This document shows positions 53,701-62,972 of a stretch of DNA of 64,000 nt, piece after piece; the first letter of the stretch is position 1, and every line of letters begins with the position of its first letter. The stretch spans positions 1 through 64,000 of the forward strand of contig JAJCXS010000299.1 of the NCBI GenBank assembly GCA_029263335.1, in the 5' to 3' direction. Below the pieces are notes generated by a model. It was not told where the DNA came from and did no database searches. It saw nothing but the letters and a program-made list of their open reading frames with translations. This DNA comes from Acidobacteriota bacterium. Its GTDB lineage: Bacteria > Acidobacteriota > UBA890 > WLXD01. The translations under genes were made by a program, and so were the position numbers.

Positions 53701-54411
53701 GGGTAGGTACTCGACCACTGCGCGGCGCTCCGGATTCAGTCCGATGTAGCGACGGCCGATAGCGATCACCGCGCCGTCGCGAGGCCAGGAGTCGCCGTCC
53801 CACACGGCCGAGGCGTAGTCGCGCTCGGGCTGCATCCACGCAGTCAGGACACCGCCCCAGAAACGCCGCAGCAGAGGGTGTCCTCGGTAGCTCTGGAAAC
53901 CCGCCAGGATACGATCGTCATCGGGGCCCCAGCGAGCGTAGTCCGTTCCGGGCCGGAATCCGACGGCGTTGGGCGCGTGGGTTTCTATCTCGAGCGGAAC
54001 AAGCCACGGGGTAGCCAGCAGTGACACCAGCAGCGCGCCGCCAGCGTCTACGTGTGCCTGGACCGCTTCGATGGTCGCCGTGCGCAGCGCGGCAGAGGGC
54101 AGCGCCACGCTGTCGGCGTAGTGCCACCACAGCACGCTGGGAGCGGGCGGCCGGTTACCGGGCAGATCCACGAGCTGTGTGTACGTGGTCGCAAATCCGG
54201 GCTGGTCACGGAGCCAGGCCAACGCAGCAGCCGCCTCCGGGCCAAGCCCGGATTCGGCGGCATGCCCCAGGAACACCACGTCGACCGGGACGGTGGGATC
54301 GATCGTGACCGCACCATCAGGGTTCTGCGCGCAGGCGGCGCTGAGCAGCGCGGCGGCGCCCAAGAGTATCGCTTTGCCGTAGCGTGACTGCGAAATGGCG
54401 ATGGGAGCCAC
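50701..54411 (-). CDS. Large lipoprotein: ThuA/GATase-like N-terminal domain plus glycogen-debranching-type (alpha/alpha)6 glycosidase domain
   Basis: 1236 residues with lipobox ALLSAAC. Residues about 35-290 look like a class I glutamine-amidotransferase-like (ThuA-type) fold (DVVFLGHAAESG, VLWWHYADSVALP, GGALLVSLLATPW). A low-complexity linker (about 290-340) leads to a beta-sandwich. The catalytic domain (about 640-1060) has GYGWYFGRDGVWSALAADAY, DSTPLFLLGLEHHV, DGDGLIENTNVGHGWIEGGK and NPTGYHDGSVWPLF. These match the C-terminal domain of amylo-alpha-1,6-glucosidases and related six-hairpin enzymes. It starts 6 bp after the tolC stop, so it is in the MacAB-TolC-like operon. Polysaccharide hydrolysis at a membrane is likely; linkage specificity is unknown. 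Confidence 0.78.
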   Translation of the reverse strand: MAPIAISQSRYGKAILLGAAALLSAACAQNPDGAVTIDPTVPVDVVFLGHAAESGLGPEAAAALAWLRDQPGFATTYTQLVDLPGNRPPAPSVLWWHYADSVALPSAALRTATIEAVQAHVDAGGALLVSLLATPWLVPLEIETHAPNAVGFRPGTDYARWGPDDDRILAGFQSYRGHPLLRRFWGGVLTAWMQPERDYASAVWDGDSWPRDGAVIAIGRRYIGLNPERRAVVEYLPGATRAGQVLAIGEGLYFADEKNVNRDHLELFVADALNYLDGRIPPAPAGARIASTGAPALPAETTMTDADPVVPQPPSAAEPTAPTAEPVASRLPGVLGATTHWQPRQSGTRFFTPATSSTSSVVLDPAPLENVLAARSGLALERESSVDESFDLYSPRNLLTGRDTGRVEELWGYPLRLLRDLRFGIVSDDDTVTWLDETRNIRFTARPEGNSFRYTLDDVVIDLHIAVPRERAGLVAVLAVDSGAPLRIRAAWEVEHGTMWPREAEHLGDLLLGFSSSDHAVVWRDEAAVMNAYAGFSQTIVAGSLGGRALPLVESAGTEADDTAPTAEAAESTPGRAVWLDTDVAGGEAVPLTFVLAARADDQASAHDDFRAALADPATIWTANANYWREFLAETVAIASPDPTLDEAFRWAKVGLEAFRMTTPGMGTGLGAGFAAAKRAEDDPGAAENDFLRRPGYGWYFGRDGVWSALAADAYGGGDLAEEALRFLARYQDVDGKILHELSPGWVAHYDAADSTPLFLLGLEHHVRTTGNRELLRELWPSVRRAMDYLDSTDTDGDGLIENTNVGHGWIEGGKFYGAHTTLYLAGVWTATLEAVARMAEWVVDDDLQQTAAERAQTARSAVNDGYWDPLERRYHYGKRSDGSYMSHHTILSAVPALLGVTDRDKTRPMIERFGSAAITSDWGARMAPRSNPDYNPTGYHDGSVWPLFTGWTSLAAYGARRPLTGFLHAYSNLRLVRQGSLGYITEVLNGDVMEPAGVTGHQAWSHALTILPVIQGMLGIRPDAVNGVLRVHPQLPGAWRELTAQRVRVGENAFNITIRREDETSAFIIERAAGNDPIQFDLALPFPRAALVNLDHDDTTGVAIPDGESIVNLPTEKQARVLATLTEAQGVVAFRHSPFPEVMQPLPTPAAGAASESLRVVESRFTAGSLNVRVEGLPGRPYRFSIATPWPIRNVAGPRGSSVVNPGPGRALIEIVIPGSSSEYQRADITIEFRR

Positions 54412-54417
54412 CGCTTG

Positions 54418-56019
54418 CTAGCGAACGTTGCCGGGAACTCCAGCGATTCCGAAGGTCACCCCGAGGGACTCCAGTAGCGTGCCCTTGAGCTGCTCGAGGT
54501 CGGCGAGTGAGTTCACGTAGTTGAGGATCGCTTCCAGTTCGCTGGTCTGGGCGTTGACGAGATCGCGCTGGAAGCGCAGCACCTCGAAGTTCGTGGTGGT
54601 GCCGACGGCGAACTTGCGCTCCTCGGCGTCGAGCTGTCTTTGCGCCAGCTCGCGCGCTGTCCGCGCCTGCTCCACCTGTCGGGCGCCGCTGGTAACCTGC
54701 CGCGCTGCCTTGGTGACATCGACACGCAGTTCCTGCTCGCGGTCGGCAATGGTCGTGACGATCTGACGCTCGCTGATCGTCGCCTGGGCGTGCCGTGCCT
54801 TGGCCGCCCAATTGTTGATCGGGAACTGCAGCTGCAAGCCAACCCTCCAGTCGCGAAAGTCGCCGGAGAACATCGTGCTCAGCGCGTCGCTGAAGCCGCC
54901 CTCTTGAATCTCGGACACGTCTGATCCGAAACCGGTTCCACGAATGAGGAAATCACCGCCAGTACCGGAGAGCTGCACACTTCCGGTGAAGTTCAGCTGC
55001 GGCTTGAGCGCGTCGCGTGCCACCTTGAGATTGAGGGCCTGAGAGTTGAGGCGTAACGCTTCCTGCCTCAGCCTCGGATCGTTGCCGAGCGCAGTGAGGA
55101 TGGCGTCATCGACGTCGATAGCTGGGGTGTCGAGCGGCGGCTCAGTGGTGGGGACGATATTGACGTCCCAGCCGGTGACGGTGGCGGCATCGATATTGAT
55201 GAGGCGCTTGAGATCGTCCTCGGCATCGTCGAGCGTCTGCTGAGCGCGGGTAACCGCCAGTTCTTCGGTTGCTACCTGCTGCTCCGCCTGGATCGTCTCG
55301 ATGGGAGCGAGAGTGCCGATCTCTACCTGGATGCGGTTGCGCTCCAGCTGTTCCTGGGCCAGTTCGAGTGCGAGGATTCTTGTCTGCAGGCTGTTCTCGG
55401 CGATCACTAGCGCCCAGTAGGCCCTGTATACCGTGCGCACCGTAGTCCAGACCTGCTGACGGAATTGCTCCTGGCTGATCTTGTAGTCGTTTTGCGAGAC
55501 AACGATCTGCGCAGTCTGAATCTCGCGACCGAAACCCTGCAGCAGGGGCTGCGTCACGCTCAGGTTCATGACCGACCTGAAATTCGGGTTGAAACTGCTG
55601 AACGAGTTGGTGCTGAAGCTACGACTGCCGGTCCAGTTGATGGACCAGTCGGTGCCGTACTCGAGCTTGTCGCGGAACGTGAAACCCGCACTCAGGGTCT
55701 CGTTCGAGATCACGTCACCACCGGCGAGCGTGGTTGTTCCCTGCTGAGTATTGCGCCCGAACTGGCTCGGCAGGTCGAAGATGATCGTCGGGTCGAACTG
55801 CCCACGATTGGAGTTGATGCCCTCGTACGACGACTCGGGGGCAAGCTTGTTGAGCCGCACCTGCAGGTTGTAGCGCAACGCCATTTCGACGGCGTCGAAG
55901 AGTGCCAGCTCGAACGCTGGCCGGCCGTTGGGGGGAACGTCGTTCGCCGCCTCCTGGGCGGCCAGGGGGGATACCAAGGCAAGAGAGGCGATGCACCCCG
56001 CCACCAACAGATTCCGCAT
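54418..56019 (-). CDS. TolC-family outer-membrane efflux protein
   Basis: 533 residues from ATG 56019, signal peptide ending SPLAAQEA. Two repeats of long alpha-helical hairpins, with the outer-membrane strands near GFTFRDKLEYGTDWSINWTG and FRDWRVGLQLQFPINNW. Helical parts such as QEQFRQQVWTTVRTVYRAYWAL and AKARHAQATISERQIVTTIA, and FAVGTTTNFEVLRFQRDL near the end, are typical. It forms the outer-membrane duct for the adjacent MacA/ABC permeases. The 141-bp gap (56020-56160) after the permease gene shows no clear terminator. Confidence 0.9.
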   Translation of the reverse strand: MRNLLVAGCIASLALVSPLAAQEAANDVPPNGRPAFELALFDAVEMALRYNLQVRLNKLAPESSYEGINSNRGQFDPTIIFDLPSQFGRNTQQGTTTLAGGDVISNETLSAGFTFRDKLEYGTDWSINWTGSRSFSTNSFSSFNPNFRSVMNLSVTQPLLQGFGREIQTAQIVVSQNDYKISQEQFRQQVWTTVRTVYRAYWALVIAENSLQTRILALELAQEQLERNRIQVEIGTLAPIETIQAEQQVATEELAVTRAQQTLDDAEDDLKRLINIDAATVTGWDVNIVPTTEPPLDTPAIDVDDAILTALGNDPRLRQEALRLNSQALNLKVARDALKPQLNFTGSVQLSGTGGDFLIRGTGFGSDVSEIQEGGFSDALSTMFSGDFRDWRVGLQLQFPINNWAAKARHAQATISERQIVTTIADREQELRVDVTKAARQVTSGARQVEQARTARELAQRQLDAEERKFAVGTTTNFEVLRFQRDLVNAQTSELEAILNYVNSLADLEQLKGTLLESLGVTFGIAGVPGNVR

Positions 56020-56160
56020 GCAGTTCCTCACTACCGATCGAGTTCCCCCGCCCAAGGGCACTCGAGTCGTGGTCGGTTTACTAGGCAGGCACACGAGTCG
56101 CCTCCCGCTTATGGAGAAGACGGTCGCCCACCGCCAGAGTTTCGCATGAAAAGCTAGCGC

Positions 56161-57414
56161 TCATTCGTATCGCAGAGCCTCGACCGGGTCGAGGCGGGCA
56201 GCGCGGTTGGCAGGATAGATTCCTGACACGATGCCGATCAAGGAAGAGGTGCCCACGGCGATCGCAAAAGACCACCAGGGGAGAGAGATCGGGAAGCCGG
56301 TGGCCTTGTGCGCGATCCAGCCCACCGAGGCGCCAACGCCGGCGCCCAGCAGACCACCCACCGCCGCCAACACCACCGCCTCGGCCAGAAACTGCAGGAG
56401 CACGTCGCTTCTGCGCGCGCCGAGCGCCTTGCGCACGCCGATTTCGCGCGTACGCTCGGTAACCGAGACGAGCATGATCGCCATGACGCCGATGCCGCCC
56501 ACCATGAGCGCGACCGAGGAAAGCGCCACGAGGGTGAGAAAGAAGTACTGCGTAAGGTTGTTCCACAGTTCCAAAAGGGTCTCCTGAGAACTGATTTCGA
56601 AGTCGGTGTCCTGATCGGCGCGCAGACCATGGCGGGCGCGCATGATGCCCTCGACCTCCCGCTGCATGTCTTCGATCGGCACGTTCGGCTTGGCGCGCAT
56701 GATGATCATCGCACCGTCGGGACGGGCGCCGAAGAGCTTGCGGTAGTTGCTCGCCGGCACGATGGCGAAGTTGTTTGCCTGGTCGCCCACCATGCTGGAG
56801 GCGGCTCTGTCCTTGATCGTGCCGATCACGCGGTACTCCCGGCCGTTGATTCGTATTCGTCGATTGATTGGATCCTGTCGTGGGAACAGCGCGTCGCGCG
56901 GCCCACTACCTATAACTACGACGTCGGAACGATTACGAATGTCGACAGGAGAAACGAATCGGCCGAGATCCAGTTCCATGTCACCAGCCTGCAGGAACTT
57001 CGGCGCAACGCCCATGATCTGTGTCTGATTGGTGCGGTTGCCGCGGAACAACAGCGTTCCCACGGTCGGAATGCCGGCGCCGTACATCACCGAGACGCCG
57101 TCGACGGTGTCGCCGAGCCGCTCGATGGCCTCGGCGTCGCGTTCGCCGATATCCGGGCGCGCCAGCAGCTCGCGCAGGTCCTCGCCATTGAGGAGCCCTT
57201 GGCCACTCCACTTGATCAGGTAGAGAGTGTCCGACCCCATGCTCTCGATCTGTCCGGTGATCGACTTGTCGAAGCCGCGAATCAGGCTGGTCATGCCGAC
57301 CACCATCATGATGCCGATGACGATGCCCAATACGGTGAGCAGCGAGCGCATCTTGTGAGTGCGCAGCGAGTCCCACGCCATCATCAGGACCTCCGACAAC
57401 ACGATGCTACGCAT
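56161..57414 (-). CDS. MacB/FtsX-type ABC transporter permease
   Basis: 417 residues. Begins VLSEVLMMAWDSLRTHKMRS, then a first membrane helix, a large periplasmic MacB-like core domain (about 45-280) and three helices at the C-terminus (FFLTLVALSSVALMVGGIGVMAIM, VSVTERTREIGVRKALGARR). This is the mechanotransmission class of ABC transporters. A paralogous permease is immediately upstream with a 5-bp gap, so the transporter is probably a heterodimer. Confidence 0.93.
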   Translation of the reverse strand: MRSIVLSEVLMMAWDSLRTHKMRSLLTVLGIVIGIMMVVGMTSLIRGFDKSITGQIESMGSDTLYLIKWSGQGLLNGEDLRELLARPDIGERDAEAIERLGDTVDGVSVMYGAGIPTVGTLLFRGNRTNQTQIMGVAPKFLQAGDMELDLGRFVSPVDIRNRSDVVVIGSGPRDALFPRQDPINRRIRINGREYRVIGTIKDRAASSMVGDQANNFAIVPASNYRKLFGARPDGAMIIMRAKPNVPIEDMQREVEGIMRARHGLRADQDTDFEISSQETLLELWNNLTQYFFLTLVALSSVALMVGGIGVMAIMLVSVTERTREIGVRKALGARRSDVLLQFLAEAVVLAAVGGLLGAGVGASVGWIAHKATGFPISLPWWSFAIAVGTSSLIGIVSGIYPANRAARLDPVEALRYE

Positions 57415-57419
57415 GGGCT

Positions 57420-58666
<1,247 letters not shown>

Positions 58667-58667
<1 letters not shown>

Positions 58668-59431
58668 CAGCCCGGCACGGCCTCGGTTTCGAGCCGCTTC
58701 GGGGTCTGGAGCTCGTCCTTGACGATCAGGCCGTCGAGGAAGGTCACCACGCGGTGGGCATACAGCGAGATGTCGGGCTCGTGGGTAACCAGGATGACCG
58801 TTTGCCCTTCGTCGTGCAGGCGGATGAAGAGCTCCATCACCTCGTACGAGGTTTTGGAGTCGAGGTTACCCGTGGGCTCATCGGCGAGAAGGATCGCCGG
58901 GTCGTTGACCAGCGCGCGCGCGATTGCCACGCGCTGCCGTTGCCCACCTGAGAGTTCGTTGGGCCGGTGGTCGGCGCGGTCGTCCAGGCCGACGATATCG
59001 AGGGCATGGAGCGCCTTCTTCTTGCGCTCACGCGACGACATGCCGGCATAAATGAGCGGCAGCTCGACGTTGTGCAACGAGGTCGCGCGCGGCAGCAGGT
59101 TGAAGGTCTGAAAGACGAAGCCGATCTCACGGTTGCGCACTGTCGCCAGCTCGTTGTCGTCGAGATTGCTGACCTCGGTGCCACGCAGTCGATAAGTCCC
59201 CTCGGTCGGTGTGTCCAGGCAACCGAGCAGGTTCATCAGCGTCGACTTGCCGGAGCCCGACGGCCCCATGATCGCGATGAACTCGTTCTGTTCGATATCA
59301 AGGTTGACGCCCGCCAGCGCCTCGACCTTGACGCGACCCATGTCGTAGATCTTCTTGAGGTCGCGGATCTTGATTACGGGCTCTTTGGTATCGGCGCGGG
59401 GCTCCGACGGGCGATCGTTCATGTTGCTCAC
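58667..59431 (-). CDS. ABC transporter ATP-binding protein, MacB/LolD type
   Basis: 254 residues. Walker [11 protein letters not shown]-loop [15 protein letters not shown], signature [15 protein letters not shown], Walker [13 protein letters not shown] and switch His in [10 protein letters not shown]. The short, stand-alone form with [16 protein letters not shown] is typical of MacB/LolD/FtsE-type ATPases. The GTG at 59431 overlaps the MacA stop as GTGA; ATG 59422 is an alternative. It powers the two permeases downstream. Confidence 0.95.
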
Positions 59432-60711
59432 GTTGCTTCACTCGTACCGGCGCGGCCCTCTCGGCCGGCCTTCTCGATTCGGTCGCCCGAAGTAAGGGAG
59501 CGGATGACGTCGAACGGTCCGGTAACGATTTCGTCGCCTTCGTCGATGCCTGACAGTACCTCAAAGTGTCGCTCGCCCGCGATGCCGATCTCGATCGGGA
59601 CGAAGAGGGCGGCGCCGTCGCGCAGGACGAAGGCTCCCTCCACCTCCTCGAGATCTTCGGCCTCGTCGGCACTCGCGTCGTCCACGTCGGCAAGCAGATC
59701 GGCCAGTGGATCACGCTGAACCACGTTGCCCTCCGCGTCGAGCTCCACTTCCCTGAGGATCAGGGCCTGAATGGGTACCGCGATGGCGTCGCGGCGCGTC
59801 GCGGTGAGTACGTCGGCGGTGCAGGAAAGGCCCGGACGGGCTCCGGGCACACTCTCGATGACTCGCACCACGACCTTGAAGTTGACCGCCTGAGTGGTGC
59901 TCTGCACCGCGTTAATCGGGCTTCGGCCGACCTCGATGACCTCCGCCGCAAAGACGGCGTCAGGAAAAGCATCGATGCGAACCTCCGCGGGCTGACCAAC
60001 CCTCACGTCGACGATGTCGGTCTCGTCGATCTCGATCTCGGCCTCGACGAATGACAGGTCGGCGATGGTCAGTAGCACGGTACCGGGATTGTTCATCGTC
60101 CCGGTGATGGCCGTCTCGCCTTCCTCGATGTTCAGTTTGGTGATCACGCCATCGAGCGGCGAGTTGAACAACACCTGCGAGAGGTCGTACTCGGACTGTT
60201 TCAGCTGCGCCCGCAGCCGGTCGAGATCGGCCTGTCGCAGTTGCACCGTGCGCTCTTCGCGGCGGACGGTTTGCAGGGCATCCAGGTAGGCCTCTTCGGC
60301 CAGCAGATCCTGTTCGTATAGCCCTTGGCGTCGATCGAGGACATCGCGGGCGTACTGGAGATTCTGCTCCGCCAGCGTGACACTGGTTTTCGCCGACCCA
60401 ATCGATGCCTCCACCTGCTCGACAGCACTCACGTACCGTACCGGGTCGATGCGTAGAAGAAACTGTCCGGCGTGCACCTCCTGGCCTTCCTGCACCGCCA
60501 GCTCCTCGATGCGGCCCATGACGTTGGAGGAGATGTCGATTTCCTTGAACGGCCGGATTTGACCCGATCCCGTTACCTTGGAGGTCAGTTCGCGTCGGCT
60601 GACTTCCTCGGTCTGCACGCTCAGCGCCGTGGTGGTGCGATTCATGTTCGCATACACCCCGGCGCCGACGACGGAGAGGAGTACTACTGCGATTGCGGCT
60701 TTTTTCAGCAT
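59428..60711 (-). CDS. MacA-like periplasmic adaptor (HlyD/RND membrane-fusion family)
   Basis: 427 residues from ATG 60711, starting [20 protein letters not shown], a membrane anchor. Then [24 protein letters not shown] (lipoyl-half motif) begins the first half of the lipoyl domain, a coiled-coil hairpin follows (about 105-200), then [19 protein letters not shown] closing the lipoyl domain, and beta-barrel domains. A Glu/Asp-rich insert near 340-365 is unusual. It bridges the inner-membrane ABC permeases to TolC and is the first gene of a six-gene operon. A start further upstream (60843) is not supported. Confidence 0.92.
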   Translation of the reverse strand: MLKKAAIAVVLLSVVGAGVYANMNRTTTALSVQTEEVSRRELTSKVTGSGQIRPFKEIDISSNVMGRIEELAVQEGQEVHAGQFLLRIDPVRYVSAVEQVEASIGSAKTSVTLAEQNLQYARDVLDRRQGLYEQDLLAEEAYLDALQTVRREERTVQLRQADLDRLRAQLKQSEYDLSQVLFNSPLDGVITKLNIEEGETAITGTMNNPGTVLLTIADLSFVEAEIEIDETDIVDVRVGQPAEVRIDAFPDAVFAAEVIEVGRSPINAVQSTTQAVNFKVVVRVIESVPGARPGLSCTADVLTATRRDAIAVPIQALILREVELDAEGNVVQRDPLADLLADVDDASADEAEDLEEVEGAFVLRDGAALFVPIEIGIAGERHFEVLSGIDEGDEIVTGPFDVIRSLTSGDRIEKAGREGRAGTSEAT

Positions 60712-60980
60712 CGGGCTTTCGTCGTCAGGGGAGGATGCGCGACGGTAGCGGCGATCGATACCGTTTCGGGGCGGTTGTTCGAGGTCGATACTGCTTCGAG
60801 CGTAGTTACCGTTCGGAGATGCAGCAAGAGCCTTTTTTGTCAATTTTTGTCGACGGTATCTCGTGCCGCTGGGCGGTCGAGAGCCGTCGCCGAGCGGCGG
60901 CGGAACCTGGCCTGCAGGGGAGGCCAGGAGCGGCTCCGCCGGCTTCGGGAGGGCTCCGAACCCATGCTACACTCGTGCCT
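60712..60980. other. Divergent intergenic region between macA-like and HtrA-like genes
   Basis: Contains a perfect TTGACA on the minus strand (60838-60843) within two near-repeats GACAAAAA. The position 17 bp downstream (ATCTCC) is a poor -10, so a macA promoter here is uncertain. On the plus side TACACT (60968-60973) is described separately. No reading frame is convincing across it. Confidence 0.4.
60968..60973 (+). promoter_or_regulatory. -10 element of a predicted leaderless HtrA-like gene promoter
   Basis: An extended -10, TGCTACACT, ends 7 nt before GTG 60981. TTCGGG 18 bp upstream is a weak -35. No Shine-Dalgarno is present. Confidence 0.45.
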
Positions 60981-61811
60981 GTGAGCGCCAACGACTTCGA
61001 TAATCTCCTGCGCCGCAGCGTCCTGGTGGTCCTCGCCGTACTCGCTTTTGCGCTCGTGGGCAGCCATATGGTGGCGCCAGACGGCGCGCTCTGGCCCGAG
61101 GTTGACCTCGGCGGGCCCACGCCCGAGTTGCGCGTTGATTTGACGGCCACGCCGTGGACCGAAGTTGCTCGTGTGCTCAGCCCCGCCGTTGTCGTGGTCG
61201 AGGTGTATGAAGAAGGCCGCGGCGGTACTGGCAGGCCGCGGTCGAGCGGTTCGGGCGTGGTCGTGCGCTCCGACGGCTACGTGGTGACCAACGCGCATGT
61301 CGTGGACGACGCCGGAGACATCGAGGTCGCACTGCAGAGCGGTGAATCGCTGCCCGCGACGCTGGTGGGGCGCGACCGGAGCGTGGACATCGCCGTGCTG
61401 CGCGTGGAACCACCGACGGAGCTGGTGGCTGCCGCGCTGGGTGATTCCGACGGGCTCGAGGTGGGCCAGTGGGTGGTGGCATTCGGCGCGCCATTTCAGC
61501 TGAAGAACACCGTTTCGACGGGCATCGTGAGCGCCCTGGGTCGGCGCGTGCGGTCGCTGTCGCTGACCAGCTCCTTTATCCAGACGGACGCCGCGATCAA
61601 CCCGGGAAACTCGGGCGGGCCTCTGGTGAACCTGCACGGTGAGGTGATCGGTATCAATACGGCGATCGCGGTTTCGGAAGAAGCCCAGCGAACCGGGCGC
61701 GGCGCCTATGCTGGTGTCGGCTTCGCGATTCCGATCAACACGGTACGTCGCGTGGCGTCACGCCTCATCGGGCGCGCCGGTCTCCTACCGGCAGCCGAAC
61801 CGACGGTCTGA
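60981..61811 (+). CDS. Membrane-anchored trypsin-like serine protease, HtrA/DegP-like without PDZ
   Basis: 276 residues from GTG 60981 (GTG 60975 is an alternative). An N-terminal helix (SVLVVLAVLAFALVGSHMV) anchors or exports it. The protease domain has GSGVVVRSDGYVVTNAHVVD (His), RSVDIAVLRVEPP (Asp) and QTDAAINPGNSGGPLVNLHG (Ser), so the triad is complete. It ends after AGVGFAIPINTVRRVASRLI, where DegP proteins would begin a PDZ domain; none follows. Likely a periplasmic quality-control or signalling protease. Confidence 0.9.
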   Translation: MSANDFDNLLRRSVLVVLAVLAFALVGSHMVAPDGALWPEVDLGGPTPELRVDLTATPWTEVARVLSPAVVVVEVYEEGRGGTGRPRSSGSGVVVRSDGYVVTNAHVVDDAGDIEVALQSGESLPATLVGRDRSVDIAVLRVEPPTELVAAALGDSDGLEVGQWVVAFGAPFQLKNTVSTGIVSALGRRVRSLSLTSSFIQTDAAINPGNSGGPLVNLHGEVIGINTAIAVSEEAQRTGRGAYAGVGFAIPINTVRRVASRLIGRAGLLPAAEPTV

Positions 61812-61823
61812 GGGCGGCTCTCG

Positions 61824-62972
61824 GTGGCGCGTCACGAACGCTTCCGCCTGCTGCTGATCGGCTCCACCGTGGTCGCTGCGGCCGTCACCGTGATTCTCGG
61901 CGTGCCTCGCGCGCGCGGTTTCCTGACGCCCGAAATCGAACGTGTCTGGGTCGTATCGGTGGCCCTGGGAGACGCGGTGGCGAGCACACGACCGAGGGAG
62001 GTGCTGGAGGGCACTCCGGTCACGCTGCTGGCGATCGTGGAGGCGCGTCCCGCGTTTGCCAGCGAAACGAGGCTCTACGGCACCCTCGACGAGGTCGACC
62101 TCGTCGATGATCGGGGAGCGCAAGGAGTCGAGCGCTGGAGCGACTGGTGGTATCCGCTCGAGTTCCTGTGGCTCAAGGTGGAACCCCTGCACGGGTTTGC
62201 CAATCCGGAGTTTGCCGACGACTTCGCTGCCTCCGAGATTCTCTATGCGGACAGCTACCAGGTCGCCTGGGGTTTCGCGCCGACGCACGCGGCCGACGTT
62301 TCGCCGGTCGGCGACATTTTTCCTGATTTGTCCACGGGAACCATGCGCTATGCGGCCCGCGCCGTGGTGCGCGACTGGCAGGAGGGGATACTGCAGCAGG
62401 TGTCCTCGCCAGCGGCGGCGCAGATTCACGCAGAGCGACAGTCGGATCGACCGCACCGGATCACCGTACGGGCGGCAGACGATCCCATCGGTCGGCTGCA
62501 GGGTTACGCCGGGCTTGTCTACGTACCGTTCACCAACCCCGACGCGACATCGCACCCGGTGAACGAGTATCTGGGCGGCACGGTCTTGGCGTACTGGTTG
62601 AGTGCGCAGCGTGACGCAGGCACCTACGATGGGCAGCTGATTACCTGGGAGAGGCTCGACCAGATTGCCGATGTTGTTGTCGATGACATGTTCCTGGCCA
62701 ACGACGGCGCCTACTACTGGACGCAGGATCCGCTGCGTCCCGTCGACTGGGAGACGGTGCGCGTTGGCGATATCGTCACCATCGAAGATCACGTCGGCAT
62801 TCTCTTCCAGGATCGAGGCCCTGGTGGCGGTGGGGACGGCGTGGTCAACCGCTGGGACGAGGCGTGGGAAGCTTACTTTGAGCCCCTGCGGACAACACAA
62901 CTCGGTGAGGCCTTCGTGTCCGACATACGCGTGTGGCGACTGCGGCCCTCGCCGGCCGCCGCCGATCGATGA
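61824..62972 (+). CDS. Exported protein of unknown function
   Basis: 382 residues from GTG 61824 with a signal or anchor helix ([19 protein letters not shown]). The sequence opens with an Ig-like stretch ([36 protein letters not shown]). It later has [40 protein letters not shown] and [21 protein letters not shown]. The last resembles the GD-x-HVGI box of NlpC/CHAP-type peptidases, but I see no matching catalytic Cys before it. I do not recognise a family. It lies 12 bp after the protease and overlaps urocanase, so it may be co-transcribed with both. Confidence 0.65.
   Translation: MARHERFRLLLIGSTVVAAAVTVILGVPRARGFLTPEIERVWVVSVALGDAVASTRPREVLEGTPVTLLAIVEARPAFASETRLYGTLDEVDLVDDRGAQGVERWSDWWYPLEFLWLKVEPLHGFANPEFADDFAASEILYADSYQVAWGFAPTHAADVSPVGDIFPDLSTGTMRYAARAVVRDWQEGILQQVSSPAAAQIHAERQSDRPHRITVRAADDPIGRLQGYAGLVYVPFTNPDATSHPVNEYLGGTVLAYWLSAQRDAGTYDGQLITWERLDQIADVVVDDMFLANDGAYYWTQDPLRPVDWETVRVGDIVTIEDHVGILFQDRGPGGGGDGVVNRWDEAWEAYFEPLRTTQLGEAFVSDIRVWRLRPSPAAADR

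Noticed and set aside
60838-60843. Strong macA promoter from a perfect TTGACA
   Set aside because: No acceptable -10 lies 16-18 bp downstream, so it is recorded only as part of the intergenic region.
61824-62972. NlpC/P60 or CHAP peptidase
   Set aside because: Only the HVGI-like box is similar; no catalytic Cys motif precedes it.
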